Assembly: GCF_017916325.1 (NCBI RefSeq)
Contig: NC_090142.1
Location: 359,501 to 423,500 of the forward strand
Length of the DNA: 64,000 nucleotides
DNA from: Leishmania martiniquensis
Lineage: Eukaryota > Euglenozoa > Kinetoplastea > Trypanosomatida > Trypanosomatidae
Direction of reading: 5' to 3'
Shown: positions 51,449 through 61,851 of the stretch, piece after piece
Layout: each line of letters opens with the position of its first letter
Position numbering within the stretch: the first letter of the stretch is position 1
Made by a program: the position numbers and the translations under genes
The notes under the pieces: model-generated
The model's database searches: none
What the model was told of the DNA's origin: nothing
What the model saw: the letters and a program-made list of their open reading frames with translations, nothing else

Positions 51449-54400
51449 ACCACGATGCCAGCGTTCTTCTACAGAGGTGAGGACAACGAGCTCACGTTCA
51501 GCGATGCCACGCCTTTTGGAAGCATCGTCGGCTGGTTCTCGGCTCCCGATTGCGGAAGTCCGTTGCCAAACCATGAGAGAGTCACGCTGGGCAAAGGCCG
51601 TCTTGTGCCCCTGAAGTACAGCGGTGTGAATGTGCACGTGTGCATCACCATCCCCACCGTGCTAGGGAGCATGACGGCCATGGCACTCCGAGCAACTTTG
51701 ACAGGGGTGCACCGCTACACCATACAGCCGACGACTGGGGTGCGCCATCGCACCATTTCGATGACCACGACGATTACGGAGGCCTATTCGCGAGTGTCTG
51801 TCTCTTACGATCCGTACTGTCGCTCACTTGCGCAGCCAGAGAAGCTCTATACCTCCCTGACGTCTTTCGATTTGCTGTGGAGTGTTCCTGCGGGCATCTG
51901 CTATTTATGCATCATCACGTCCGCATACGTGGCCATACCCTCGTCGAACACCTTCACGGTGGTCGAGTACGACGTGCTGCCGCACACCATGTACGCGACC
52001 CTGGCGACCCCGCTGACGTACGGCCTGGGTGCCATTGGCCTGGAGAAGCAGCTGGAGGTGGCGCTGTCGACGACGACGGGCTGCGATACAGGCTCGCTAG
52101 TGATTCCTTGGGGGGCATTGCTGTCGTGGGCGGTGCCCAAGGCGGGCACGTACTACGCCTGCGTGCGAGACCTTGGCGAGGCGAGCACTGCCGGGTACGC
52201 GTCCCAGGTCAATGTCTCGCTCGCACCCACGCTGACGTTTTCACCACTGCCGGCAGTGCAGGGGATGCTGGTCTCAGCGACGGTCAACCACGCGCTCAGC
52301 GGGAAGACGGTCTTCAGTGTTCGCCTCTCAAAGAGTGAATGGTGCGACGCGGCGGGCGCGACAGCTGCGACACCGCATGGCAGCGCGACTGTGAAGGTGC
52401 CGGTACCGTTTGGGACGTCCGAGAAGGTAACGTACTGCGTGTCGAACCCACAGGGGGACACTAGGGAGGGCACTGTGTACTATGCACTTGGGTCGCTGCG
52501 CACACGGAAGTACCGTGTGGGCCACCGCGCCCTGCACACGAACAGGAAGCTGACGATCGTACTGGACAGCGAGGTGCTGCTTGCAAGGGGGACGTCTGTG
52601 GTGCTCGCGCCGTCGGAGGATAGTAGCGGGACTTGCCCTGAGGCGACAGCGGCTTCCACTGCTGCCGGTGCGGAACACTTCATGACCTTCACCGTCTCTG
52701 GTGCATCGGGAGCTCTGTCGCCTGTGCTATTCTCATCCTCGGGCGCGTGGGTAGTGTGCATGCGGAACGTTCTCGGAGGTGACTCCGGCTACACCGCAGT
52801 TGCTGTGCTGCAGGTGTACAGTGATGCGGCGGCTGTCTCTACGGCCATTGTGCTCACTGGTGTGAGCACACAAGTGATCGTGTCCCGCTTGCCACCTTCT
52901 GCGCCGGTGACGGTGACGTCCAGCAGCGCGTGTGGACCGTCGACGAAGCCAGTGGGTACCGGCACGGCAAACAGCACCGGCATCGTGACGCTGAACGTGC
53001 AGGCCGCCTCGGCCGGGGTGCTGCTTGTGTGCGTGGGGTACCCCACGGCGTCGGAGTCGTCGGATACTGTGGGCGTGGAGTACGCCCGCGTCGCTGACTT
53101 TCAAAGCGCTGTGGCCCGCGTGTACCCGAGCACTGCGTACGTGAGCGAAGTGACAACGCTGCGCTTCGCTGGGATCGGCGGCATGTCGCTGGAGGGCTGC
53201 TACGCTTTCTTCCTGCCCGGCGCGGCGGTGTGCGGCGAGCCCGGCGCGGCGGCGTTGAGGTGGCGGCTGAACGGACCGGACGGGACGTCGGCTGTGTCGT
53301 ACGGGACGGTGGATGGCAGCGCACTGGGGCGGGGCGCCGTGTACCGCGTGTGCGTGGGGCGGTCTGTTGGCGGCGGCTTCTGCGACGCGGGCGTTGTGGC
53401 GGCGGTGGAGGCGCCGACGGTGTCGACGGACCCGCCGGTGCCGGTGCGCGGGCTGCCCGTGCAGCTGTGGCTGCCGCCGAGCTTCACGAGCACCGCCGCT
53501 GTGACGTTTTACGTCGTGGTGGGCGGTAACGTGACGTGCAGCGGCGACCTGAGCGGGGTGGATGTGTACGGAAGCGGCCCGGTGGACCGTGCGAGCGGTG
53601 CTGCCGCCGCGTTCGTGGCGCCTGCGCGCGCGAGCGGCGCGAGGGTGGCGCGCGTGTGCGTCGGGTCGAACGAGAGCCTTGTCTCGGAGAGCCTTGGCTA
53701 CGCGCTTGGCGCGACGCTGCAGCTGGAGCAGTTCCACACGTCGATGGTGTACCTGCAGCGCGGCGTGCCGAACGTGCTGTCTGGCGCGCCGATGGTCTCT
53801 GCGGGGTCGCTGTACGTTGTCGCGTGCAACGGCGCGGAGTGCAGCGCTGACGCCGCCGACGGGGTGTGCCGTGCAAAGATGTCGCAGGGCGCGACGAGCT
53901 CGGCGACGGTTGCGCTGGATGTGCCGCTAGGGCGGTATCTGCTGTGCCAGCGCGCGACGATGGGCACGGTGACGCCGGTGGTGGGCTCGAACACGACGGT
54001 GGAGGTGGTGGAGCCGTTCCGGATGAGCACGTCGGCGAACACGTCGAACCTGCGCCTGCACGTGCCGTTTGGCGTGGCGATGTCTGGCGGCCCTTCTAAG
54101 TCAGGAGCGCGCGCCGCGAGCACGTACACGGTGGTGGTGCAGCCGGCGTCTACTCCGTGCGGCGAGAGCGCTGCGGAGTCGCAGCGCTTTGTCATTGGTG
54201 GCGGCACCACGCAGATTACCATCACGGACATCGAGCCGGTGCAGGACATCCGATTCTGCGTACAGCCGTCAGCAGTAGACAGCTTCGAGGTGCTGACTGG
54301 GACGCTGCGGCACTACATGGCGCCTGCCGCTGTGATCGGCGACCGTGCGACGACGCTGGTGTCTGGCGGTGTGCGGAGTGGCGCCACAGCGGTGCTGTCG

Positions 54401-57400
54401 CGCACGGCGGACTGCCTCGGAGTGGTGGTGGGCGGCGAAGCTGCGCCGATTGTGGACGCGAGGGTGACGTTCACTGTGGCGTCGTGCGGCGCGAACGCGG
54501 CGCTGACGTCGCTGTACTACTGCGAGAGTGCTCGCGGGGGCGGGCTCGCGTCCCGCGGGGTTGTTGGGCTGCTGCGGTCGAGCGGGTGCAGCGGGGGCGC
54601 TGGTGCGAGCATTGCTGCGGTGGATGTTGCGCCTGGTGCTGCGATCGGTAGCTTTGGGATCGACTCGGCGTACCTGGCGAGCCCGCGGCTGTGTGCGTCG
54701 TCCGACTGCGGTGCGCTGCTGGACGCTGCCGTGGCGCGCGTCGGGTACGCGCCCGGCGTCGACGAGGACGCCGTGTTCCACGTGTGCGCCGTGCTTGTGG
54801 GCGACGCGAGCGTGATGTTCACGACTGCGCGCCCGACGCTGCGCGTTGCGAACTGGGTGCTGTCGCCGACTGCTGCCTTGAGCCGGTACAACGAGACGCT
54901 TGGCGCCGCTGCTGGTGTGGCGCTGCGCGTGGACTACGCGACGCCGTCGAGCGAGACGTTCATGAGCACCGCGCGCGACTGCCGCGTGCGGACGGCGAGC
55001 GCTACGGGGCTGAGCAGCGCGTCGAGGACGACGACGTACCGCACGACGGGGGTGCGCGGGCTCGTGTACGTGTGCACGGTTGCGCCTCTGAGCGGGGAGA
55101 CGGTGGCTGTGGCTGCGTTCCTGTCGGTGACGCCGCCGGCTGTGCGGCGTGTGTCGCCTGCTGTTGTGCGCGGCGGCGAGTACGGCGCGACGCTGGTGGT
55201 AGACGGTGTGCCGCCGCTGTACTCGATGGTGCCTGGCGCGGACAGCGGGTACACGTACAGCTCCTACTACACGAGCAGGAGCCGCGCGGTGTACCTGTCT
55301 GCGGACGCGTGCTCGAGCGTGCTTGCGGGGACGAGCGCGGCGACGGTGACGCCGAGCGGGAGCGTGTCTTTTGCGACGGCGGACATTGCGGCGAGCGTGA
55401 GCGCTGTAGCTCTGTGCGCGGGGACTGCTGCTGGGCCGGCGGTTGTGCTGTCTGGCGTGACTGTTGCGCGCGGCAAGGTGTACCCGACGGTGCTGGTGTC
55501 TGGGGCACTGGGCGCGCCGGTCTTCATCCCCAGCGTCAAGGGCGCCACGGTGCAGCTGAGCGCGTCGGCGAGCGGGTGCGGGTCTGTTGCCGGGATGCCG
55601 AGCTTCACGACGGACGCGGAGGGCTACGGCGCTGTGGACCTTGTGGGCGGCGACGGCGGCGCGCTTGCGGTGGGCACGTACACGCTGTGCTACGCCGATG
55701 CTGCTGCGCGCGCCGTTGTGGCGCTGGAGTCGGTGGCGCTTGTGCGTGCGTCGTACTTCGACGTGCGCGGGACGACGTTCGTTGTTGGGGTCGCGAGCAG
55801 GATGCTGCTGCTGCAGGACCTGACGAGCGCGGCGCTTGTGCCCGGGTTCAGCACTGTGCGCAACTGCACGTCTGTGTCGAGCGAGCAGGGCGCGTGGGCT
55901 GCTGTGACGAGCACGTCTGTGTCGGTGACTGCGGCGGGCGTGTACACGGCGGGGCTGTACCTGTGCGCGCGTGCGCCGGTGAACGGGACGCTTGTCGCGC
56001 TGCCCGGGCGGTGGGCCGAGGCGCGGGGCGTCCAGTTTGTTGCGTCCTCGATCCAGCTGCCGTCTGCTGGGTGGGACGTGTGCACGACGTACACGCTGGA
56101 CCAGTGCTACCCGCCGGGCGCGAGCGTGAGCAGCGCGACGTCGGTGCTTGCTGTGGCGTACGGGGACTGCTGCAGCGCGTCGAGCCGGAGCGCGGTTGTG
56201 GGGGAGGCGAGCATGGCGAGCGGGACGTGCGAGCTGAGGCTGGACTACGACAAGGTGTCCGCGCACCCCCCGGGGTCGACCTACCACGTGTGCGTGTGGG
56301 ACACCGCGGACGACTCTGTGTGCACGACTGTGGGCGAGGCGCGCGTGCGCACGAACTGCACGTCCGGTGGCGGCGCTGGCCGCGGACTGAGCCGCGGCGC
56401 TGTGGCGGGAGTGGCTGTGGCGAGCATAGCTGGCAGCCTCGTTGTCGGTGCGCTTGTAGCAGGCGCCGTATGGTATTGGTGCACCCGCCGCCGGTCTGCG
56501 ATGGCGGTGGATGACGGACACGAGAAGAAGAGCAGCACGGACACCGATGGTTGGGGTACTCGAAGTTGTGTGTGCTCTCCCACGGGCGAGTGGGATACGG
56601 CATACAGTACGCTGGAAGAGAGTGCCTTTCCAATGGAGGGTCACGAGCTCGGCGAGGAGCTGGAGCGTTCGGGTGTGTTGGGACCTGCGCTAGGGGAGCA
56701 TCCCCTCATTCGAAGCTCCTTGGGCAAGGACGTGTACGCTACCGACGCCGTGTTCTTAGGGTGGAAGGCGGGGCTTCCGCAAGCGCCCGTGACAGTAAGG
56801 CATGTGAAGCAGCTTATTAGGCTCAGCGGCAGATACCGGCCGTCGACGGCGGGGCAGGTGGAGGTGTGGCGGCGCGCTGTGAAGCCCTTTGGACTACCGA
56901 CGGAGGTCTCCTCTACTCCGCACGAACGCAGCTCGGTGTCATGCGAGGCGGGGGCGACGGCTCCTCTCAAGCCGCAGCTGCACCGTCCGCCGACTCCAAT
57001 GCCGCCAACACAACGGACTGCGCAGCGTCTGTCAGGGCAGGCGGTGCTGCAGGCGCATCCTGCTGGGGAGCCGAAGTGTCCTCCTCCTCGTCCTCAGCGG
57101 CGGCGCTCCGCGTCGACCGGCAATGAAGTGTTTTCGCTGTCGGGTGTGCCCCGAGAAGCGTCGCCGAGGGGGTCGGCCCCTCTCGTCGTGCTGAGCGGGG
57201 GCAGCGGCACGGATGTGGCGGACATGCGGAGTGTGAAGCGCTCTCCGGAGAACGCCTCGGAACCATTTTCGAAGGGCGAACTAACGACGCGGCATGAGCG
57301 CGCGGTGAGTGAGGATAGCCAACAGAGTAAGCGCTGCGACAAGGACGATTTGCAAGAGTGGCTGCATGGCAACTTGCCGGCACCCAAGGCAGAGACGTGC

Positions 57401-57841
57401 GCGGCGGAGCTGGCCGCCAACGCGCGGAGCTCGGCGCTGCCGGCGAAGGTAGCGCCGCAGAGTCTGGCCAATCAGACGACCCCGTCGCCGACCTTGGCGC
57501 CTGGAAAGCGCACTCCTTCCGAGAAGACGCAAACAGTGTTTGCACCGGAGGGCGCTGTGCACGGCATCGAGCGCGCCAACAGCGTAGTTGCCGAACAGCA
57601 ACGGCTTGCGCCGCCGCAGCGTTGGCCGCAGCCGTGGCCGCTTCCAGAGTCATGGAGCTCATCGCTGGGGTCCGACTTCGACTATGTTCGGACACCGACC
57701 CCTATTCATAGCGACCACGCTTCCTTCAACGTGTTCGTTGACAGCGGCGGCCACACTGAAGGTGCTGCCGTGCAAGTCCGCACCGGCGGCGGTGAAGGCG
57801 ACTCCGCTCTCGCGGAAACACAGCGTGCTTCACATTCCTGA
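51047..57841 (+). CDS. giant modular type I membrane protein, array member 3
   Basis: The predicted protein has 2264 residues, with the same plan as members 1 and 2. It has a signal peptide (about 1-33, hydrophobic ALALALLALAAHGAAG) and 18 cysteine-paired modules (closing motifs such as YWC, VHVC, YLC, YYAC, YCVSN, VVC, LLVC, YRVC, YYC, FHVC, YVC, YTLC, YLC, YHVC). The transmembrane helix is at about 1787-1810 (VAVASIAGSLVVGALVAGAV), followed by a basic stop CTRRR. The ~450-residue tail is Ser/Pro/Gln-rich, with a short Tyr-containing SDFDYVRTPTP near its end. It is unrelated to the tails of genes 1 and 2 apart from a G-[RE]-H-P tetrapeptide present in all three. From about residue 645 to the membrane it equals gene 2, and over the last ~804 ectodomain residues also gene 1. 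The frame is intact, with five Gs at 55048-55052. It is probably a surface adhesin or receptor; function unknown. Confidence 0.9.
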   Translation: MKGRISARHAFTCVASAALALALLALAAHGAAGAAAAPTTVATTPSLPLLDVPFEATPPSPIACDTLFISRGGDCSGATTVGGSDTMKGKCVFNVTSAELNIDLSTPGYAVPALYWCSSAQRGESVGALQMSVVTTMPAFFYRGEDNELTFSDATPFGSIVGWFSAPDCGSPLPNHERVTLGKGRLVPLKYSGVNVHVCITIPTVLGSMTAMALRATLTGVHRYTIQPTTGVRHRTISMTTTITEAYSRVSVSYDPYCRSLAQPEKLYTSLTSFDLLWSVPAGICYLCIITSAYVAIPSSNTFTVVEYDVLPHTMYATLATPLTYGLGAIGLEKQLEVALSTTTGCDTGSLVIPWGALLSWAVPKAGTYYACVRDLGEASTAGYASQVNVSLAPTLTFSPLPAVQGMLVSATVNHALSGKTVFSVRLSKSEWCDAAGATAATPHGSATVKVPVPFGTSEKVTYCVSNPQGDTREGTVYYALGSLRTRKYRVGHRALHTNRKLTIVLDSEVLLARGTSVVLAPSEDSSGTCPEATAASTAAGAEHFMTFTVSGASGALSPVLFSSSGAWVVCMRNVLGGDSGYTAVAVLQVYSDAAAVSTAIVLTGVSTQVIVSRLPPSAPVTVTSSSACGPSTKPVGTGTANSTGIVTLNVQAASAGVLLVCVGYPTASESSDTVGVEYARVADFQSAVARVYPSTAYVSEVTTLRFAGIGGMSLEGCYAFFLPGAAVCGEPGAAALRWRLNGPDGTSAVSYGTVDGSALGRGAVYRVCVGRSVGGGFCDAGVVAAVEAPTVSTDPPVPVRGLPVQLWLPPSFTSTAAVTFYVVVGGNVTCSGDLSGVDVYGSGPVDRASGAAAAFVAPARASGARVARVCVGSNESLVSESLGYALGATLQLEQFHTSMVYLQRGVPNVLSGAPMVSAGSLYVVACNGAECSADAADGVCRAKMSQGATSSATVALDVPLGRYLLCQRATMGTVTPVVGSNTTVEVVEPFRMSTSANTSNLRLHVPFGVAMSGGPSKSGARAASTYTVVVQPASTPCGESAAESQRFVIGGGTTQITITDIEPVQDIRFCVQPSAVDSFEVLTGTLRHYMAPAAVIGDRATTLVSGGVRSGATAVLSRTADCLGVVVGGEAAPIVDARVTFTVASCGANAALTSLYYCESARGGGLASRGVVGLLRSSGCSGGAGASIAAVDVAPGAAIGSFGIDSAYLASPRLCASSDCGALLDAAVARVGYAPGVDEDAVFHVCAVLVGDASVMFTTARPTLRVANWVLSPTAALSRYNETLGAAAGVALRVDYATPSSETFMSTARDCRVRTASATGLSSASRTTTYRTTGVRGLVYVCTVAPLSGETVAVAAFLSVTPPAVRRVSPAVVRGGEYGATLVVDGVPPLYSMVPGADSGYTYSSYYTSRSRAVYLSADACSSVLAGTSAATVTPSGSVSFATADIAASVSAVALCAGTAAGPAVVLSGVTVARGKVYPTVLVSGALGAPVFIPSVKGATVQLSASASGCGSVAGMPSFTTDAEGYGAVDLVGGDGGALAVGTYTLCYADAAARAVVALESVALVRASYFDVRGTTFVVGVASRMLLLQDLTSAALVPGFSTVRNCTSVSSEQGAWAAVTSTSVSVTAAGVYTAGLYLCARAPVNGTLVALPGRWAEARGVQFVASSIQLPSAGWDVCTTYTLDQCYPPGASVSSATSVLAVAYGDCCSASSRSAVVGEASMASGTCELRLDYDKVSAHPPGSTYHVCVWDTADDSVCTTVGEARVRTNCTSGGGAGRGLSRGAVAGVAVASIAGSLVVGALVAGAVWYWCTRRRSAMAVDDGHEKKSSTDTDGWGTRSCVCSPTGEWDTAYSTLEESAFPMEGHELGEELERSGVLGPALGEHPLIRSSLGKDVYATDAVFLGWKAGLPQAPVTVRHVKQLIRLSGRYRPSTAGQVEVWRRAVKPFGLPTEVSSTPHERSSVSCEAGATAPLKPQLHRPPTPMPPTQRTAQRLSGQAVLQAHPAGEPKCPPPRPQRRRSASTGNEVFSLSGVPREASPRGSAPLVVLSGGSGTDVADMRSVKRSPENASEPFSKGELTTRHERAVSEDSQQSKRCDKDDLQEWLHGNLPAPKAETCAAELAANARSSALPAKVAPQSLANQTTPSPTLAPGKRTPSEKTQTVFAPEGAVHGIERANSVVAEQQRLAPPQRWPQPWPLPESWSSSLGSDFDYVRTPTPIHSDHASFNVFVDSGGHTEGAAVQVRTGGGEGDSALAETQRASHS
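52978..56406 (+). repeat. 3.4 kb shared block, copy in gene 3
   Basis: Partner of 44365-47792; its 3' 2.4 kb (53984-56396) is also shared with gene 1 at 30420-32832. Gene 3-specific change: G at 55937. Confidence 0.88.
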
Positions 57842-59374
57842 CGTGCGCTCACCATCACGCGAGTGACCGCCGACGTACTCGAGGTGCGGACCGCTATCGC
57901 TAGCAACTCCATGCATCATGGAAGCTGCTGCTGCCTGGGTGCCAGCGGCGCGTCGTCCCGCAGGCGTTGACATCGCAGAGGGGTTTGGTCGGCGCGAGGG
58001 CCGATCGCCGCAGTTCCCGAGGTGCCGCCCGCTGGCGCTCTCTCGCGCGTCGCTCCGCCTCCGCCATCGCATCGGGCGCGGACGCGCCGGGGCGCACTTT
58101 TCTCCCGTTTTGTGTGATTCAGCGCCGCTCGTATCGATCTTCGCGGACTCCTCTGTCGGCTGTGCACGTCCTGCCTCGCCCACTGCACCGATCGCTCTCT
58201 CTTGTTTCGAACCTCTTCATCCGTCGCCCCCCTTTTCTCACATCTCCTGGTCATTCGCCCCTGACACGCGGCGCCGCCCGGAGGAAAGGCTCTGCTCTCA
58301 GCTCCTGTGCTATGCTGGTGACGGTGTGCGTGTGTGGTCCTGGGTGAGTGCTCTCAGGCGCGAAGGCGCCCCATCGCCATCGCTCCCCCCTCTTCCCCGT
58401 TGCCTACCGAGCAGCGCAAGCCCGGCTGAGGAAAGGAAACAGAGATGAGGCGGTCTTTCTGTCGCTGCCATGCCTTCGCCAAGTATCCGCTTTTCTATGC
58501 ACCGCGTCAGGAAAGAAAATACAGAAATATATATTTTCCGTGTGCGCGTGTGTGCAGAAGCGCTTTAGGGCCCCTCTTTGTTTTATTTATTTATTTGTGT
58601 ACCGTGGTGGGGATTTTCCAGCGTGCAGGCCTTCTGCGGACGCTCTTCCGCTCAAGGACAGTGTGCCCAACACGTCCTGTCAAGTAGCCATTTCTGCTGC
58701 ACCTCTCCTCTCCTCTTTTAAAATGTGTGTGTGTGTGCCATTCTCTCTCTCTCCTATTTGAATACCGCTTGACCGACGAAGAAAAGAAATGTTTGTCGCG
58801 CACTCACTCATTCTGTGTTTGTGTTTGTACTTTTCCGGTCGCTTTGTCGCGTTTTCTCTCCCCCACCCCTCCCTCTCTCTCTCTAATGGCCTTCGCTTCC
58901 TCCCCCGGCCCACCGCATCCTCTGACCTGTCCCTCTCCCTCTTCTGCCTTCTTCTACTCACACGCGTGACATACGCATCATCCCATGTTACACACGCCGT
59001 CACTACTTCTTTCACTTCCGTTTCGAGTCTCTCGGTCGCCCATCCCGACCAGGCGTGACCGCACTTTTTTTGGCCATCGCTGTGGTGGTGTTGTGCAGGC
59101 GTGCTTCATGTCAAGTGTCCCCCCCTCTCTCTCCCTCTTTGTGTATGTATGCGAGTCTGCGTGTCCTGTTCCGCGTCCATCGTTCCACTCTTCCCTGCCG
59201 GCGATCACCCTTCTCCCCCCTCTCCCTTCTCTGTCTCTCGCTCTCCGCCTCCCTTGTCCACCCTTTCGTCGCGCCCCCTTCGCCCTTCGCCCGTTGCCCT
59301 TCTTTTTGTGTGTCTGCGCTTCCTCTGCTCTTCTAAAGCTGTGCTGTGCGCGCTGGCAAGTCTCTCTCTAAATG

Positions 59375-59391
59375 TATATATATATATATAT
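59375..59391. repeat. (TA)n microsatellite
   Basis: Eight or so TA units followed by TG repeats. Confidence 0.88.
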
Positions 59392-60001
59392 GTGTATGTG
59401 TGTGTCTGCATGCGCATGCGCTTTTCCTCCCCCTTCCTTTTTTCGCGTTTCTGTGACGTGTGAGGATGCGGGTGCCGTTGGCTGAGCATCCCCCCTCTCT
59501 CTCTCTCCTCACCTCCCCCATCTTTTGCCTCCCTCCCACGCATATTGTGCGGTGCTGTGTGCACTCGTGGCCCGCCGTCTTTGCTGCTCTTTTCGGCTCG
59601 GCTGCCCTTTAGGTGTTCGGCCTCACTCTTCTCTCGTGTCCTCTTTGACCGCGCGTCTCTTCTCCCTCCCTCCCTCCCCTTGCCATGCCGCTGTTATGCG
59701 CAAGCATGCGCGCGTTCAAGCACGCTGCTTCTGCGGATGCTGCGGACCAAGACGAGGGCATCCCTGCGTGTTTTTGTGCCGAGGTGAGCCTCGACATCGT
59801 GGCGTTGGAGGCGACTAAGCGTCCCTCTCACGGTTGATTGTCCGGTCTCCTCTCTTTCTGGCTCGCCTCCCTCGCTCCTCTTCGCTCCCTGCCCCCTCCC
59901 TCCTGTCGCTCTCTCCTGCCACCCATCCTCCTCAGAATCGAATCGCGTGCATCAGCTGCTGCCCGAGGGGAATATATATTTTTCTATACATATACACATG
60001 C

Positions 60002-60019
60002 ATATATATATATATATAT
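60002..60019. repeat. (AT)n microsatellite
   Basis: Nine AT units in non-coding sequence. Confidence 0.88.
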
Positions 60020-60358
60020 GTTCCTCGCGCACTCCACTCCTCTCTCTTTCGTGCCCCTGCGTGCGTGCCTGTGCGCTTAGATGCTTCTGCGTTGGCGCCG
60101 CCCCTGCGCCAGCTGTGCTGAGGAGGCGACTCTGTGCGCCGCTTTCGTTTCCGCCTCACGCCTCACTCCTCCCCCTGCCAACTTTTGTCTGCCATCGAGG
60201 CGCTGCATACGCGGGTAAGGGGTTAGATGGTGGAGGGGAGCGGCGTCAGCGGGGACCGAGTTGGCGGAGGAAGGAAGGGGAGAGGACGACGGTGGGGAGG
60301 GGGTAGCTGCCGTTGATGTCGGCACTCTTTGTTTCACACCGCTGCATGCCAGGAGCAC

Positions 60359-60374
60359 ATATATATATATATAT
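60359..60374. repeat. (AT)n microsatellite
   Basis: Eight AT units in non-coding sequence. Confidence 0.88.
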
Positions 60375-61449
60375 ACATAGCTAATATCGCCCCCCCCATT
60401 CGTCTAGCGTTAGCGGCGGACTCCTAAACGCGTCTCCGCCAATGGACGTCGTTTCTTCTCTTTGCGGGCCAGCACTGCGTCCGGCACTTCCTTCTTCTGA
60501 GCTCATTCTGTGTGCTATCATGTGCACTTCCCCCTCCTCCATCTTTCGGTCGCATCTCTTCCGTCTTGGTGTTGCTCCATTTTCCTCCCCCCACCGCCGT
60601 CACACCACCACACCGTGGCTGCGCGAGGCTGTCATTAAGAAAGTCTGAGGATCTGCGCTGGCGCCTGCTGTCGTGCCTCTCGCATGCCTATGCGGGCCTC
60701 TCGGTCGCTCTTGCTCAGCCTCTCTCGGAGTGCGCTGCCCGGTGTGTCTGTCGTGTCTTGGAGCACTTCGAAAGCAGCACACGCCTTGTGTGCATGTGCC
60801 TATGCGCGAGTGCGCGTGTGTGGCTGTGTGTGTGTGTTTGTGCCTGTTGTTCCTCTTTGTTGAAGCGCTGCCTTGCCGCTGGCGGTGATGAACACGACGA
60901 TTGGCGAGGGCCGGTGTGTGTGTGTGTGTGGGCGGTGCATATCGCCTTCCAGTGCTTCTGTCTCCCTCTGTCTCTGCCCCTCCCTCTCTCCTTCTGACAC
61001 GGTGGGTGGTGTGGGCGCGCCCCGCTCAATGAGGATTTTTTGCCCTGTCTGAGTGATACCGCGTCACGTGTTGCTCTCACTATCGTCGCCGTTGGCGTCA
61101 AGTACGTGCGCGTTCCTCGTCTTCACGAAGACGCTGTGGGAATGGCCGCGTGTAGCTTTGCGCATTGTCCTCCCTCCCCGCCCCCTCCCCCTCTTCTTGT
61201 GTTCAACCGACGTCCTTTCCGCGCGCAACTTCACTCGCATACCAACAGAGACGTCACGCAGCGGCTCCAGGCCACATCATGCACCGCTGGACAGGCTTTC
61301 AACGAGAGCGAAGTCCTGCTGGGCACGAGAGCTTCTAGGTGTGTGTGGTGTATGTAGGGGGCACGCCTGTTACGTCTTGCGACCTCCCTCCTCCCCTCCC
61401 CTTGGCGGCTCTGGAAGCAGCCACGCAGCGAGTGCCCGAGTTGTTGGAG

Positions 61450-61574
61450 GAATCCGATGAATGTGGAGAGCGCCGAGGGAGGAGGAGGAGAGGAGGCGGG
61501 GGCGCACTCCACTGAGATTCTGTATCGCTCCCTCTCCTCCTCCTCCCTCGGCGCTCTCCGCGTTCATCGGATTC
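61450..61574. repeat. 44-bp inverted repeat with 37-bp spacer
   Basis: The left arm 61450-61493 and right arm 61531-61574 are reverse complements at 42 of 44 positions. The arms begin GAATCCGATGAA and end in a purine-rich GGAGGAGGAGGAGAGG core. The hairpin would form in DNA or in RNA of either strand. It lies about 280 bases upstream of the E2 gene. Confidence 0.93.
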
Positions 61575-61766
61575 TTCGCGTTTCACTGACTCGTTTACTC
61601 ATGTCACGCAGCCTGCGATGCCCTCCTCACGCGCTATCTGCTGTGCCTCTTCTCCACCTCTGTCTCTGTCGATGTGTCCCCATCTGATGGGACACTTCCT
61701 CTGTTACAGCACAGCAGAAAAAAAGGCAAGACACACACACACACATACGCACAGGTGAGGTGAACT

Positions 61767-61817
61767 GCTCCCCTCCTCCCCCTCCCCTCCTCTCACTACT
61801 CATTTCTATACCAACAG
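61767..61817 (+). promoter_or_regulatory. polypyrimidine tract and spliced-leader acceptor for the E2 gene
   Basis: A strong pyrimidine tract (about 61769-61805) is followed by CCAACAG with AG at 61816-61817, 35 bases before the ATG at 61852. Confidence 0.6.
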
Positions 61818-61851
61818 GCGTAACGTAGCCGTCTCGCACGCACGCACTGAT

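Larger units (their letters stand above)
57842..61851. other. 4.0 kb intergenic region, no gene seen
   Basis: Pyrimidine tracts, at least three AT microsatellites, and near its end a 44-bp inverted repeat. The open frames at 57918-58448 and 59525-59818 read like UTR. Confidence 0.6.
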
